From Hydrogenophaga sp. (GTDB lineage: Bacteria; Pseudomonadota; Gammaproteobacteria; Burkholderiales; Burkholderiaceae_C): 55,371 nt of DNA. The notes under the pieces are model-generated. The model was not told where the DNA came from, did no database searches, and saw only the letters and a program-made list of their open reading frames with translations. The DNA is taken from contig JAGKSX010000097.1 of the NCBI GenBank assembly GCA_018993155.1, positions 1-55,371 on the forward strand, given 5' to 3'. Below, one piece after another: positions 18,048 through 25,912 of the stretch; positions within the stretch are counted from its first letter, which is position 1; each line of letters begins with the position of its first letter. A program made the position numbers and the translations under genes.

Positions 18048-18628
18048 GGTTGACCCTCCAACTCGTAGGGCGGGGTTTTGGACAGCCGGAACACCCGGTC
18101 CGCACGCTTGTAAGCATCCTCGGCGCGTGTGATGCCCAGTGTCAACTCCCGATGAAACGAAGCCCAGTGAGGCAGACGCTTGTCATCGCAGGTCAACCGC
18201 CCGGAGGTTTTGTCCTTGTCATCACAGATGCAGTGCATGTGCCACCCCGGCTCGTCTGCGTGGAACTCATATCGGCAGAGAACCAGCATCTCAGACACGA
18301 CCTCCTTGCCCAGGTAGAACATCGCACGCTGCAAGTCCAGCCGATACGCCATCAGAAGGCGAAACGACTCGCCTTCGCACAGGAATCGAACGATACGCCA
18401 TGTGTACTTGCCCGGCACCTTGAACCCCGCTCCGCGCACGGGGAACGCGGTCCTGGGCATCTTTTCGCCTGTTTTCCACGATCCCACGTCTTTGATGGTT
18501 TTCTCGCCATTGATGACACGTCGCAGTTTCACGAGCCCCTCCATGATGGTCGGTTTCAGGGACGGCCAGCTATGAAACAAGGCAGTGCAACGCGCCGAAC
18601 GGCCTCCCCACTGATGGTGAGCCTGCAA
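18035..18628 (-). CDS. Unknown partner of the DUF1828 protein
   Basis: A protein of up to 197 residues with no family I recognise. It has a basic N-terminal half (LVKLRRVINGEKTIKD, WKTGEKMPRT) and a central FKVPGKYTWRIVRFLCEGESFRLLMAYR. A His/Cys/Asp-rich patch, EFHADEPGWHMHCICDDKDK, could bind metal or be catalytic. The outer start is TTG 18628, and ATG 18544 is possible (169 residues). Its 3' end overlaps the DUF1828 gene by 13 bases, so they are co-translated. Lower GC and lack of a known homologue point to horizontal transfer. Confidence 0.6.
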   Translation of the reverse strand: MQAHHQWGGRSARCTALFHSWPSLKPTIMEGLVKLRRVINGEKTIKDVGSWKTGEKMPRTAFPVRGAGFKVPGKYTWRIVRFLCEGESFRLLMAYRLDLQRAMFYLGKEVVSEMLVLCRYEFHADEPGWHMHCICDDKDKTSGRLTCDDKRLPHWASFHRELTLGITRAEDAYKRADRVFRLSKTPPYELEGQPWQA

Positions 18629-18654
18629 CGCCCACTTAAATGTAAACCGAAATC

Positions 18655-18660
18655 AGTATA
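18655..18660 (-). promoter_or_regulatory. Possible -10 element of the two-gene accessory unit
   Basis: The minus strand reads TATACT here, a near-consensus -10 box about 27 bases before the TTG start, in an A/T-rich patch (18,630-18,665) that contrasts with the surrounding GC. I see no convincing -35 box. Confidence 0.3.
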
Positions 18661-18669
18661 TCCACAGCG

Positions 18670-20316
18670 CTAAGCGCCGCGCACCCGATCAATCAAGGCC
18701 AGGGGATCGGCCGGCAGTTCATCCCCGCGCCAGGCCACATGCTGGTCCGGCCGGGACAGCACCCAGCGGTGGCGGTAGACGCCAGCGGCGTCGGCCGAAG
18801 CCAGGTCCACCACGCGCAGCGGCAGGCCGCGCTGCTTCGCGGCGTCGAGCAAAGGGCCCGCATTCGCCTGGGGGTCGGTGCTCAGCAGCGCAAACCCATC
18901 ACCCATCGCGTCGTAGAGTGAGCGCCCATCATCCAGCCACACATGCGGCGTGCGGCAGCCCGGCACGGTGGAGGGCGTGAACGTGTCCATGGTGTAGCCG
19001 GGCGGGCTTTCACCGTCGGGCGCGATCAAGGGTGAGGTGTCGTAGAAGTAGCCGAAGTTCAGGCCCGCGCAGCAGTACTGCTTCACGTTGAGGTCGTACA
19101 GGGTCTTGCCGGCGGCGGCGCGCAGAGCCACACCTGTCGGGCCTTCGGCTTCCAGGTCGGGTGGCACGCTCTCGCGCTCCTTCTGCAGCGCAATGGCATG
19201 GTTCATGGCGAAGCGCGACACCTGTTCGGTGATGGGCAGGCGCTCGGCTTCGTAGGCATCGAGGGCGCGCGGTCCGGCCCAGCCCTGCAGGTGGCCCGCG
19301 AGCAGCCACGAGAGGTTCATGGCGTCGGCGATGCCGGCGTTCATGCCGTAGCCGGCCATGGGCACCCAGAGGTGCGCGGCGTCGCCGCAGATAAAGATGC
19401 GCCGCTCGCGCAGCTTGTCGGCCACGAGGCGGCGGCCGATCCAGTCTTCCTTCGAGATCACGTCGTAGCGGAAGTCGGCGCCCACGCCGAGGATGGTGCG
19501 GATGCAGGCGTCGCGGTCCACCGACTCGAAGTCGGTCTCGCCGGGGCGCAGGTAGTTGTGCACCACGAAGGTCTCGATGCCGTCGATGGCGTACACGTTG
19601 CCGCTGCGGCGCGGGTTGTACGAGAAGGTGGCCCAGGCCGGTGGGTGCTTGGCGCGTTGCAGCAGGTCGGGCGCGCGCAGGAAGGTGGACTGCACGCGCT
19701 GCACCACTTCCACCCCGTGCAGCGCGGCCCCGATCTTCTTGCGCACGAGAGAACGACCGCCATCGCAGCCAATGAGGTAGTCGGCGCGCAGCATCACCGT
19801 GCCGCCGCTGGCGATGTCCACGGCCTGGGCGCTCACGCCCGTGTCGTCCTGCGCGAGGTCTTCAATGCGGGTGTGCGTGAGGATGCGCAGGCCGGGCGTG
19901 GCCAGCGCGTGGTCGAACAGCACCGGCTCCAGGTAGATCTGGTTGATGCGGTGCGGCGGCTCGGGCGTGGGCCAGCCGGTGTCGGGGCCTTGCGTGGCGG
20001 TGTAGCGGTCGCGCCGCGAGGGGATGGGGATGCGCGAGAGTTCGTCGCCGGTGAAGGTGGTGCGGTAGGCCACGTCGGCGGGGTGGTCGGCCGGCAGACC
20101 GGTGTCGCGCAAGGCCTTGGCCACGCCGAGGCGGCGAAAGATCTCCATGGAGCGCGCCGAGACGTGGTTGCACTTGGCCTCGGGCCGTTCGCCGCGCGGG
20201 CGCTGCTCGACCAGCAGCACGTCGATGCCACGTTGTGCGAGGTCGATGGCGAGCGTGAGGCCGACCGGGCCGCCGCCCACGATCAGGACCTGGGCCGAAT
20301 GGGTGGTGGTGCTCAT
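18670..20316 (-). CDS. FAD-dependent aromatic hydroxylase (group A flavoprotein monooxygenase)
   Basis: A 548-residue flavin monooxygenase. The FAD dinucleotide site GGGPVGLTLAIDLA is at about residues 13-26, the DG motif is in IGCDGGRSLVRKKIG, and the GD motif is in FICGDAAHLWVPMAGYGMNAGIADAMN. A C-terminal thioredoxin-like part follows, as in phenol or 3-hydroxybenzoate hydroxylases. It is the last gene of the arylmalonate/mandelate operon and probably hydroxylates the ring of the acid formed upstream, preparing cleavage. ATG 20316 overlaps the preceding stop as ATGA. The substrate is inferred from context only. Confidence 0.85.
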   Translation of the reverse strand: MSTTTHSAQVLIVGGGPVGLTLAIDLAQRGIDVLLVEQRPRGERPEAKCNHVSARSMEIFRRLGVAKALRDTGLPADHPADVAYRTTFTGDELSRIPIPSRRDRYTATQGPDTGWPTPEPPHRINQIYLEPVLFDHALATPGLRILTHTRIEDLAQDDTGVSAQAVDIASGGTVMLRADYLIGCDGGRSLVRKKIGAALHGVEVVQRVQSTFLRAPDLLQRAKHPPAWATFSYNPRRSGNVYAIDGIETFVVHNYLRPGETDFESVDRDACIRTILGVGADFRYDVISKEDWIGRRLVADKLRERRIFICGDAAHLWVPMAGYGMNAGIADAMNLSWLLAGHLQGWAGPRALDAYEAERLPITEQVSRFAMNHAIALQKERESVPPDLEAEGPTGVALRAAAGKTLYDLNVKQYCCAGLNFGYFYDTSPLIAPDGESPPGYTMDTFTPSTVPGCRTPHVWLDDGRSLYDAMGDGFALLSTDPQANAGPLLDAAKQRGLPLRVVDLASADAAGVYRHRWVLSRPDQHVAWRGDELPADPLALIDRVRGA

Positions 20317-21452
20317 GACAGGCGAAGGTGGGAAGGCCGAAGTTCGTCGATGCGGGTGCAGCCCAGCAGGGCCAGGCTGGTCTTGATCTCGCTCTGCAGG
20401 ATGCCGATCGCCTGCTCGACCCCGGCCTGCCCGCCGACGGTGGCGGCGTACAGCATGGGGCGGCCCACGAAGACCAGGCGCGCGCCGAGCGCGAGGGCCT
20501 TGAGCGCATCGGTGCCGCGCCGGATGCCGCCATCCAGGCACACCGGCAGCTCGCCCGCCGCGTCCAGCACCTCGGGCAGCACGTCCAGCGGCGCGGCCGC
20601 GCCATCGAGCTGGCGCCCGCCATGGTTGGAGACGATGAGGCCGTCCACGCCGGCTTCGCGCGCCAGCCGCGCGTCGTCGGCGCTGAGCACGCCCTTGATG
20701 AGCAGCGCCCCGCCCCACTGGCGGCGGATGAAGGCCACGTGGGCCCAGGTGAAGCGGTCGCGGTCCGAGCGGGCGGCGGCCGTGGGCGTGGCGATGATGG
20801 GCCGGCCCGTGGCCTCGCCGCCGAAGTTGGGCAGGCGCGGAATGCCGTCGGCCAGCAGGGTGCGCGCGAAGGTGCCGCACAGCCAGCGCGGGTGCAGCAC
20901 GCCGTCCACGGCGAGCGAGAGGCGCGGCTTGAGCGGGATGGTGAAGCCCAGGCGCCGGTCGCGGTCGCGGTTGGAGGCAATGGGCACGTCCACCGTAACG
21001 ACGAGCACGTCCACCTTGGCGCTGCGCAGCCGCGTCAGCAAGGCGGTGATGCGCGCCTCGTCACCGGGCACGTAGCCCTGGTACCAGCTGCCGGGCGCGG
21101 CTTCCATCACCTGCTCCAGCGGCACGCTGGAGGCGGCGCTGAGCACGAAGGGCACGCCGCCGGCGCGCGCGCCCAGCGCGAGCGCGAGGTCCGCGCGGTG
21201 CGCGAACAGCGCGCAGCCGCCCATGGGCGCGATGCCGAAGGGCGAGGCGTAAGTGGTGCCGAACAGCGTGGTGTCCTGCTTCACGGAGGCCACGTCCACC
21301 AGCGTGCGCGGCACGAAGGCCCAGCGCTCGAACGCGCGCGCGTTGGCCTGCACCGAAGCGCCGCGCTCCGAGCCGTTGGCCGCGAAGCCGTAGAGCGCGC
21401 GCGGCAGGCGCGATCGCGCGGCGGCCTCGAAGTCGTCGACGTTCAGGATCAC
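20313..21452 (-). CDS. FMN-dependent 2-hydroxyacid dehydrogenase (mandelate/lactate type)
   Basis: A 379-residue alpha-hydroxyacid-oxidising TIM barrel. The N-terminal part has PRALYGFAANGSE and FGIAPMGG. The catalytic His/Arg pair is in SNHGGRQLDGA, and the FMN phosphate site is in LDGGIRRGTDALKALALGA. It oxidises an (S)-2-hydroxyacid to the 2-keto acid; next to benzoylformate decarboxylase, mandelate or a ring-substituted form is the likely substrate (MdlB role). The start is GTG 21452, four bases after the preceding stop, and the end overlaps the hydroxylase start. Confidence 0.88.
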   Translation of the reverse strand: MILNVDDFEAAARSRLPRALYGFAANGSERGASVQANARAFERWAFVPRTLVDVASVKQDTTLFGTTYASPFGIAPMGGCALFAHRADLALALGARAGGVPFVLSAASSVPLEQVMEAAPGSWYQGYVPGDEARITALLTRLRSAKVDVLVVTVDVPIASNRDRDRRLGFTIPLKPRLSLAVDGVLHPRWLCGTFARTLLADGIPRLPNFGGEATGRPIIATPTAAARSDRDRFTWAHVAFIRRQWGGALLIKGVLSADDARLAREAGVDGLIVSNHGGRQLDGAAAPLDVLPEVLDAAGELPVCLDGGIRRGTDALKALALGARLVFVGRPMLYAATVGGQAGVEQAIGILQSEIKTSLALLGCTRIDELRPSHLRLS

Positions 21453-21456
21453 GGCG

Positions 21457-22581
21457 TCAGGCCCGCAGCGCCTGCACGGCGCCGGGGATCAGGGCGAAGC
21501 CCAGGCCCGGCGCTTCCGACATGGTGATGCGCCCACCCACGGGCTCGGGGAAGCCCTGGTAGAGGTGCTTCATCATGGCCACCACCGGCAGGTGCCACTC
21601 GACCTTGGTGCCGTTGCCCACGCCGGCCTGCAGGTGCATGTTGTGCAGCGGGTAGGCGCCGCCGCTGGTGATGGAGACGTTGAAGGCGTTGGCCAGCGCG
21701 GCGATGCGCACGCACTGCGTGAAGCCGCCGGTGATGACCACGTTGGGTTGCACGAAGTCCACGCTGCGCGCCATGAGCCAGTCGCGGAAGCGGTAGGCCA
21801 GGCCTTCGTTCTGGCCGCAGGTCAGCGGCATGCCGGTGCGCGCGCGCAGGTCGGCCATGGCGAGCACGTCGTTCTGCGTGATCGGCTCTTCGAAGAAGCC
21901 GAGGTTGCAGTCGGCGGTCAGGCGGATCAGGCGCTCGGCGTGGTACGCGTCCAGGCCGCAGTTGGCGTCCATGTAGAGCGAGACCTCGTCGCCCGCGGCC
22001 TCGCGCACCGCGCGCACGCGCCGGGCGTCTTCCTGGATCACGGACATCAGGCTGCGGCTCTCGCGGCGCGGCAGCGCGCGAAAGCCCACCACCATCTTCA
22101 GGTGCTCCACGCCTTCGGTGGACAGCGACTTGACCGCGCTTCGCAGGCCGTCGATGTCGAGGAACTCGAAACCGAAGGTGGCATAGATGTCGAGCTCCTT
22201 GCGCGCCGCGCCGAGCAACCGCCAGATCGGCTGCTTCAGCGCCTTGCCCTTGATGTCCCACAGCGCCACGTCGATGGCGGCGATGGCGTGCTGCGCATAG
22301 CCGGTCTGCCCGCGCGAGGCGGTGAGCCAGTACATCTGCTCCCAGCGCGCTTCGTGCGCCAGCGGGTCGGTGCCGATGAGGGCGGGCGCGAGCACGTGGG
22401 TGATGATGGACTCGGCCACCTTCTCCTGCGTGATCGCCGTCAGGCCGTGGCCGATCAGGCCTTCGTCGGTCTCTACTTCGACCACGCAGCAGCCAAGCGC
22501 TTCCTTGTGCTGGCCGCCGCCGGGCACGTCGAGCGTGAAGGGGATGTGGAGCGCGGTGGCGGTGATGCGGGTGATTTTCAT
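21457..22581 (-). CDS. Mandelate racemase/muconate lactonizing enzyme family protein, variant active site
   Basis: A 374-residue enolase-superfamily protein with the N-terminal capping domain and TIM barrel. Metal-ligand candidates are D in YMDANCGLD, E in FFEEPITQND and E/N in GQNEGL. The usual KxK pair reads K-M-V (HLKMVVG), and the usual Asp of the QPD strand is Asn (QPNVVITGG), while LHNMHL offers a His. So the canonical two-base racemase chemistry is not obvious. The operon position between arylmalonate decarboxylase and the hydroxyacid dehydrogenase suggests isomerisation or dehydration of an aryl hydroxyacid. ATG 22581 is chosen; upstream sequence belongs to the next gene. Confidence 0.82.
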   Translation of the reverse strand: MKITRITATALHIPFTLDVPGGGQHKEALGCCVVEVETDEGLIGHGLTAITQEKVAESIITHVLAPALIGTDPLAHEARWEQMYWLTASRGQTGYAQHAIAAIDVALWDIKGKALKQPIWRLLGAARKELDIYATFGFEFLDIDGLRSAVKSLSTEGVEHLKMVVGFRALPRRESRSLMSVIQEDARRVRAVREAAGDEVSLYMDANCGLDAYHAERLIRLTADCNLGFFEEPITQNDVLAMADLRARTGMPLTCGQNEGLAYRFRDWLMARSVDFVQPNVVITGGFTQCVRIAALANAFNVSITSGGAYPLHNMHLQAGVGNGTKVEWHLPVVAMMKHLYQGFPEPVGGRITMSEAPGLGFALIPGAVQALRA

Positions 22582-22597
22582 GGTCGAAGTGTGGAGT

Positions 22598-23320
22598 TCA
22601 GGCCAGGGTGAACAGGCGGCCGCCGGCGGTGCGACTGCGCGGGTCTTGGCCCGCCGCGCGCACCACGTCCCAGAAGCCGCTGGGCGAGCTGCCAATGGCG
22701 GGAAGGCCGAGCTGCTCTTCCAGCGTGGCGATGGCGTCGAGCGTGAGCAGGCCGCCGCAGGACATGAAGATGGCCTGCGCGCCAGGCGCCTGGGCATGCA
22801 CCTTCCGGCTCAGCGCAACCAGGCGTTCGGTGGAGACCTCGGCCGCACCACCGACCGGCTCGATGCCCAGGCCTTCGATGGCGGTGACTTCGAAGCCCAG
22901 GGCGCCGAGGTAAGCGACCAGGCGCGTATTGAGTTCGTCGATGTACGAGGTGGCCACCGCGACGCGCTGCACGCCCAGGGCCTGCAGGGCCGAGACGACG
23001 GCGTGGCTCATGGTGGTGCAGGGCACGCCCGTGGCCTGCTGCATGGCGTCGCGCAGCTGGTCGGTGAAGGCCGGGCCCTGGTAGAAGCTGAGCGAGGTGC
23101 CCATGAGCGAGATCGCCTGCGCGCCGTCCGCGTGCAGGGCGCGGGCGTGGTCCACGATCTGGTTCACCACCGGCGCGAAGCCGCGCGGCGACACGCCGTC
23201 GATGCCGAGGCCGCGCGCGATGAAGTCGAAGCGATCGCCGTACAGCAGGGGCGCATCGGGCGGCACGCGCCCATGGGCCGGCGGCACGATCAGGCCGATG
23301 CGGGGGCGCGGCGCGCTCAT
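22598..23320 (-). CDS. Arylmalonate decarboxylase (AMDase)
   Basis: A 240-residue Asp/Glu-racemase-fold protein. Its key residues fall at the same numbers as in the Bordetella bronchiseptica enzyme as I recall it: G74, T75 and S76 (MGTSLSFY), Y126 (TSYIDELN) and C188 (SCGGLLTLDAI). That length is also the enzyme's. The reaction is cofactor-free decarboxylation of alpha-aryl malonates to single-enantiomer arylacetates or arylpropionates. A maleate isomerase or racemase is less likely, because those have a second catalytic Cys where Gly74 stands. ATG 23320 overlaps the upstream Bug gene stop as ATGA. It sits mid-operon between a Bug receptor and the enolase-family gene. Confidence 0.92.
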   Translation of the reverse strand: MSAPRPRIGLIVPPAHGRVPPDAPLLYGDRFDFIARGLGIDGVSPRGFAPVVNQIVDHARALHADGAQAISLMGTSLSFYQGPAFTDQLRDAMQQATGVPCTTMSHAVVSALQALGVQRVAVATSYIDELNTRLVAYLGALGFEVTAIEGLGIEPVGGAAEVSTERLVALSRKVHAQAPGAQAIFMSCGGLLTLDAIATLEEQLGLPAIGSSPSGFWDVVRAAGQDPRSRTAGGRLFTLA

Positions 23321-24297
23321 TCGGCCGAGATGCCCTGGGCCTTGATGACCCGGCCCCACTCCGCGTACTCGCGCTTCACGTCGGCCGCCAGCGGGCCCGG
23401 CGCCATGTAGGCGGTGGTGACGCCTTGCGCGGCGGCGGCGCTGACCGCTTCGGGCGCGGCAAGCAGCTCGCCCACGGCCGCGCTCAGGCGGTCGATGATG
23501 GCCTGCGGCGTGCCGGCCGGTGCCAGCAGCATCTGGCGGGGGGCGACGTGAAAGCCCGGCACCACCTCGGCCAGGGTGCCGATGTCGTCCGCGCCGGCCA
23601 GGCGGGTCGAGCTGAACATGGCGACGGCCTTCACGCGCCCGCTGCGCACCTGCGGCACGCCGGCCGCGGCGCTCACCACACCGAACTGCAGCTGGCCGTT
23701 GATCACGTCGGTGACGAGCTGCGACGCACCCCGGTAGGGAATGTGCAGCAGGTGCGTCCTGGTGCGCGACTTGAACAGCTCCACGCCCAGGTGGTGCACC
23801 GTGCCGATGCCGGAGGTGCCGTAGGTGAAGCGGCCCGGATTGGCCTTGACCAGCGCAAGGAATTCGGCCGGGTTGCTGGCCTTCACGTCGTTGTTCGCCA
23901 CCAGCAGCAGGCGCGACTGGAACAGGCCCGCGACGGGCACGAGCGCCTTGATCGGGTCCAGCGAGGAGGTCTGGTTCTGCAGCTGCGGCGCGATCAGCAG
24001 CGCGCTTTCGCCGTGCAGCAGCGTGTAGCCATCGGCGGGTGACTTGGCCACGGTGTCGGCGGCCAGCAACCCGGCCGAGCCGGCGCGGTTTTCGACGATG
24101 ACGGACTGGCCCAGCGCGGTGGTGAGGCGTTGCGCGACGATGCGCGCCATGGTGTCCACCGCGCCGCCGGCGGCGTAGCCCACGAAGATGCGGATCGGCC
24201 GGTTGGGGTAGGGGCCGGCCTGGGCGAAGGCCAGGGGCGCGGCGCCCGCGGCGAGGGCTGCGCCCACGAAGCTTCGTCGGCGGAGGTTGGGGTTCAT
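23317..24297 (-). CDS. Bug-family (TTT) periplasmic substrate-binding protein
   Basis: A 326-residue exported receptor. A Tat-like leader (RRRSFVGAALAAGAAPLAFAQ) is followed by the Bug hallmarks PNRPIRIFVGYAAGGAVDTMAR, LGQSVIVENRAGSAG and ADGYTLL. These proteins bind carboxylates or amides and feed TctA/TctB carriers, none of which lie in the window. Its position directly before and overlapping the AMDase gene suggests an arylmalonate-type ligand. AGGAGACAAG precedes ATG 24297. Confidence 0.92.
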   Translation of the reverse strand: MNPNLRRRSFVGAALAAGAAPLAFAQAGPYPNRPIRIFVGYAAGGAVDTMARIVAQRLTTALGQSVIVENRAGSAGLLAADTVAKSPADGYTLLHGESALLIAPQLQNQTSSLDPIKALVPVAGLFQSRLLLVANNDVKASNPAEFLALVKANPGRFTYGTSGIGTVHHLGVELFKSRTRTHLLHIPYRGASQLVTDVINGQLQFGVVSAAAGVPQVRSGRVKAVAMFSSTRLAGADDIGTLAEVVPGFHVAPRQMLLAPAGTPQAIIDRLSAAVGELLAAPEAVSAAAAQGVTTAYMAPGPLAADVKREYAEWGRVIKAQGISAE

Positions 24298-24322
24298 CGT
24301 CTTGTCTCCTGGTTGTGGTTGT

Positions 24323-25912
24323 TCAGGCGACCCGCACTTCCACGAGCGAGGGGCCTCTCGAGGCGAGGGACGCTTTCAAGGCCGCGTGCAACTGGCCGGC
24401 GTCCTCCACGCGCTCGCCGGGCACACCATGCCCTTGCGCCAGCGCCACGAAGTCGATGCCGGGCAGGTCGGTGCCCGGCAGCACGGCGCCGGCCGGGAAA
24501 CCGAGCACGCCGCCGAAGCGCTTCATCGCGCCGTAGCGGCGGTTGTTGACCACGACGAAGCTGATGTTCAGGCCGAGCTGCGCGGCGGTCCACAGCGTCT
24601 GGATCGAGTACATGCTGGAGCCGTCGCCGATGATGGCGATCACGCGGCGCTCGCGCCAGGCCAGCGCGATGCCGGCGGCCGCCGGCATGCTGTGGCCCAG
24701 GCCACCGCTGGCCATGGTGAAGAAGCTGCTCGGCTTCAGGATGGGCAGGTGCTGGTGCATCACCACGCGGGCGGTGGGGGCCTCTTCCACGATCACGTCG
24801 TCGGGCGAGCGCAGTTCGGCGATGGTCTGCAGGAGGTAGGCCACCTGGATCGGCGCGCCCGGCTCGGCGCGCGCTTCGCGCACCCAGGCCGGCGGCGCGG
24901 TGCGCGGGCGCTGCGGCTGCGCGCCTTGCAGCGCCTGCAGCGCCAGGGCCACGTCGCCCACCACCGAGGTGCCCACCGGCGTGCGCGCGGCGGCGTCGGG
25001 GTCCTCGGTGAGCTGCCACAGCGTGGCGCCGTCGGGCAGGTGCGGGCCGTCGCCTTCCACGTGGTAGGTGAACACCGGCGCGCCGATCACCAGGATCAGG
25101 TCGTGGCCGGCGAGCTTCTGCACGATCTGCGCCTTCACCGCGGGCAGGAAGCCGTGGAACAGCGCATGGTCTTCGGGGAAGCCCGCGCGCGCCGACATGG
25201 GCGCGTTGAACACCTTGGCACCGTGGCGCTCGGCCAGGGCGACGATGCCGTCCCAGGCGCCGGAACGGTCCACTTCCGCGCCGGCCACGAACACCGGCCG
25301 CTCGCAGGCCGAAAGCGCGTGCGCCAGCGCGGCGATGGCCTGCGGCTCGGGCGCCGTGCGCCGGCTCATGGCGCGGTGCGCGACCGGCTCGGCGGGCTGG
25401 TCCCAGTCGTCCGAGGGCACGGAGACCAGCACCGGGCCGCAGGGCGCCTGCAACGCGCGGCGGCAGGCGGTGGCGATGGCCTGGGGCACGTCCTGCGCGC
25501 GCGCGGGCTCGATGCTCCATTTCACGTACGGCTGCGGCAGCTCGGTGGCGCGCTCGGAGGCCAGGTAGGCGTCCAGCGGCTGGATGGAGCGCGACTGCTG
25601 GCCCGCGATGACCACCAGCGGCGTGCGGTTCTTGAACGCCGTGTAGAGGTTGCCCATGCCGTGCCCCACGCCAGCGGCCGAGTGCAGGTTGACGAGACCG
25701 ACCTTGCCGGTGGCCTGGGCGTACCCATCGGCCATGCCCACGCACACGGCTTCCTGCAGGCCCAGCACGTACTGGATGTCGCTGGGGAAGTCGCGGAACA
25801 TGGGCAGCTCGGTGGAGCCCGGGTTGCCGAAGATGGTGTCCACGCCGAACTGGCGCAGCACGTCGTACACGCCGTCGCGCACGGTGAAAGGGGTCGGGGA
25901 AACGGGGCTCAT
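24323..25912 (-). CDS. mdlC: Benzoylformate decarboxylase
   Basis: A 529-residue thiamine-diphosphate enzyme. Active-site residues of the Pseudomonas enzyme recur with an offset of seven: S33 (GNPGSTELPM), E54 (LQEAVCVGMADGYAQ), H77 (NLHSAAGVGHGMG) and a His in VFTYHVEGDG. The ThDP/Mg motif is GDGSSMYSIQ...NN. It splits an arylglyoxylate into aryl aldehyde and CO2. The start ATG 25912 overlaps the aldehyde dehydrogenase stop as ATGA. The next gene, a Bug receptor, begins 25 bases downstream. The frame continues open upstream to 27,307, but that part is an antisense shadow of the next gene. Confidence 0.95.
   Translation of the reverse strand: MSPVSPTPFTVRDGVYDVLRQFGVDTIFGNPGSTELPMFRDFPSDIQYVLGLQEAVCVGMADGYAQATGKVGLVNLHSAAGVGHGMGNLYTAFKNRTPLVVIAGQQSRSIQPLDAYLASERATELPQPYVKWSIEPARAQDVPQAIATACRRALQAPCGPVLVSVPSDDWDQPAEPVAHRAMSRRTAPEPQAIAALAHALSACERPVFVAGAEVDRSGAWDGIVALAERHGAKVFNAPMSARAGFPEDHALFHGFLPAVKAQIVQKLAGHDLILVIGAPVFTYHVEGDGPHLPDGATLWQLTEDPDAAARTPVGTSVVGDVALALQALQGAQPQRPRTAPPAWVREARAEPGAPIQVAYLLQTIAELRSPDDVIVEEAPTARVVMHQHLPILKPSSFFTMASGGLGHSMPAAAGIALAWRERRVIAIIGDGSSMYSIQTLWTAAQLGLNISFVVVNNRRYGAMKRFGGVLGFPAGAVLPGTDLPGIDFVALAQGHGVPGERVEDAGQLHAALKASLASRGPSLVEVRVA

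Noticed and set aside
18670-20880. A 736-codon frame suggesting a longer flavin monooxygenase
   Set aside because: Residues before ATG 20316 are a shadow of the hydroxyacid dehydrogenase; the FAD motif starts just after 20316.
19198-21075. Long plus-strand open frames across the mandelate operon
   Set aside because: They are antisense to clear enzymes, rich in Arg, His and Gln, and have no motifs.
22598-23320. Maleate isomerase or Asp/Glu racemase
   Set aside because: Those enzymes need a Cys near position 74. Here Gly74 with a single catalytic Cys188 matches arylmalonate decarboxylase.
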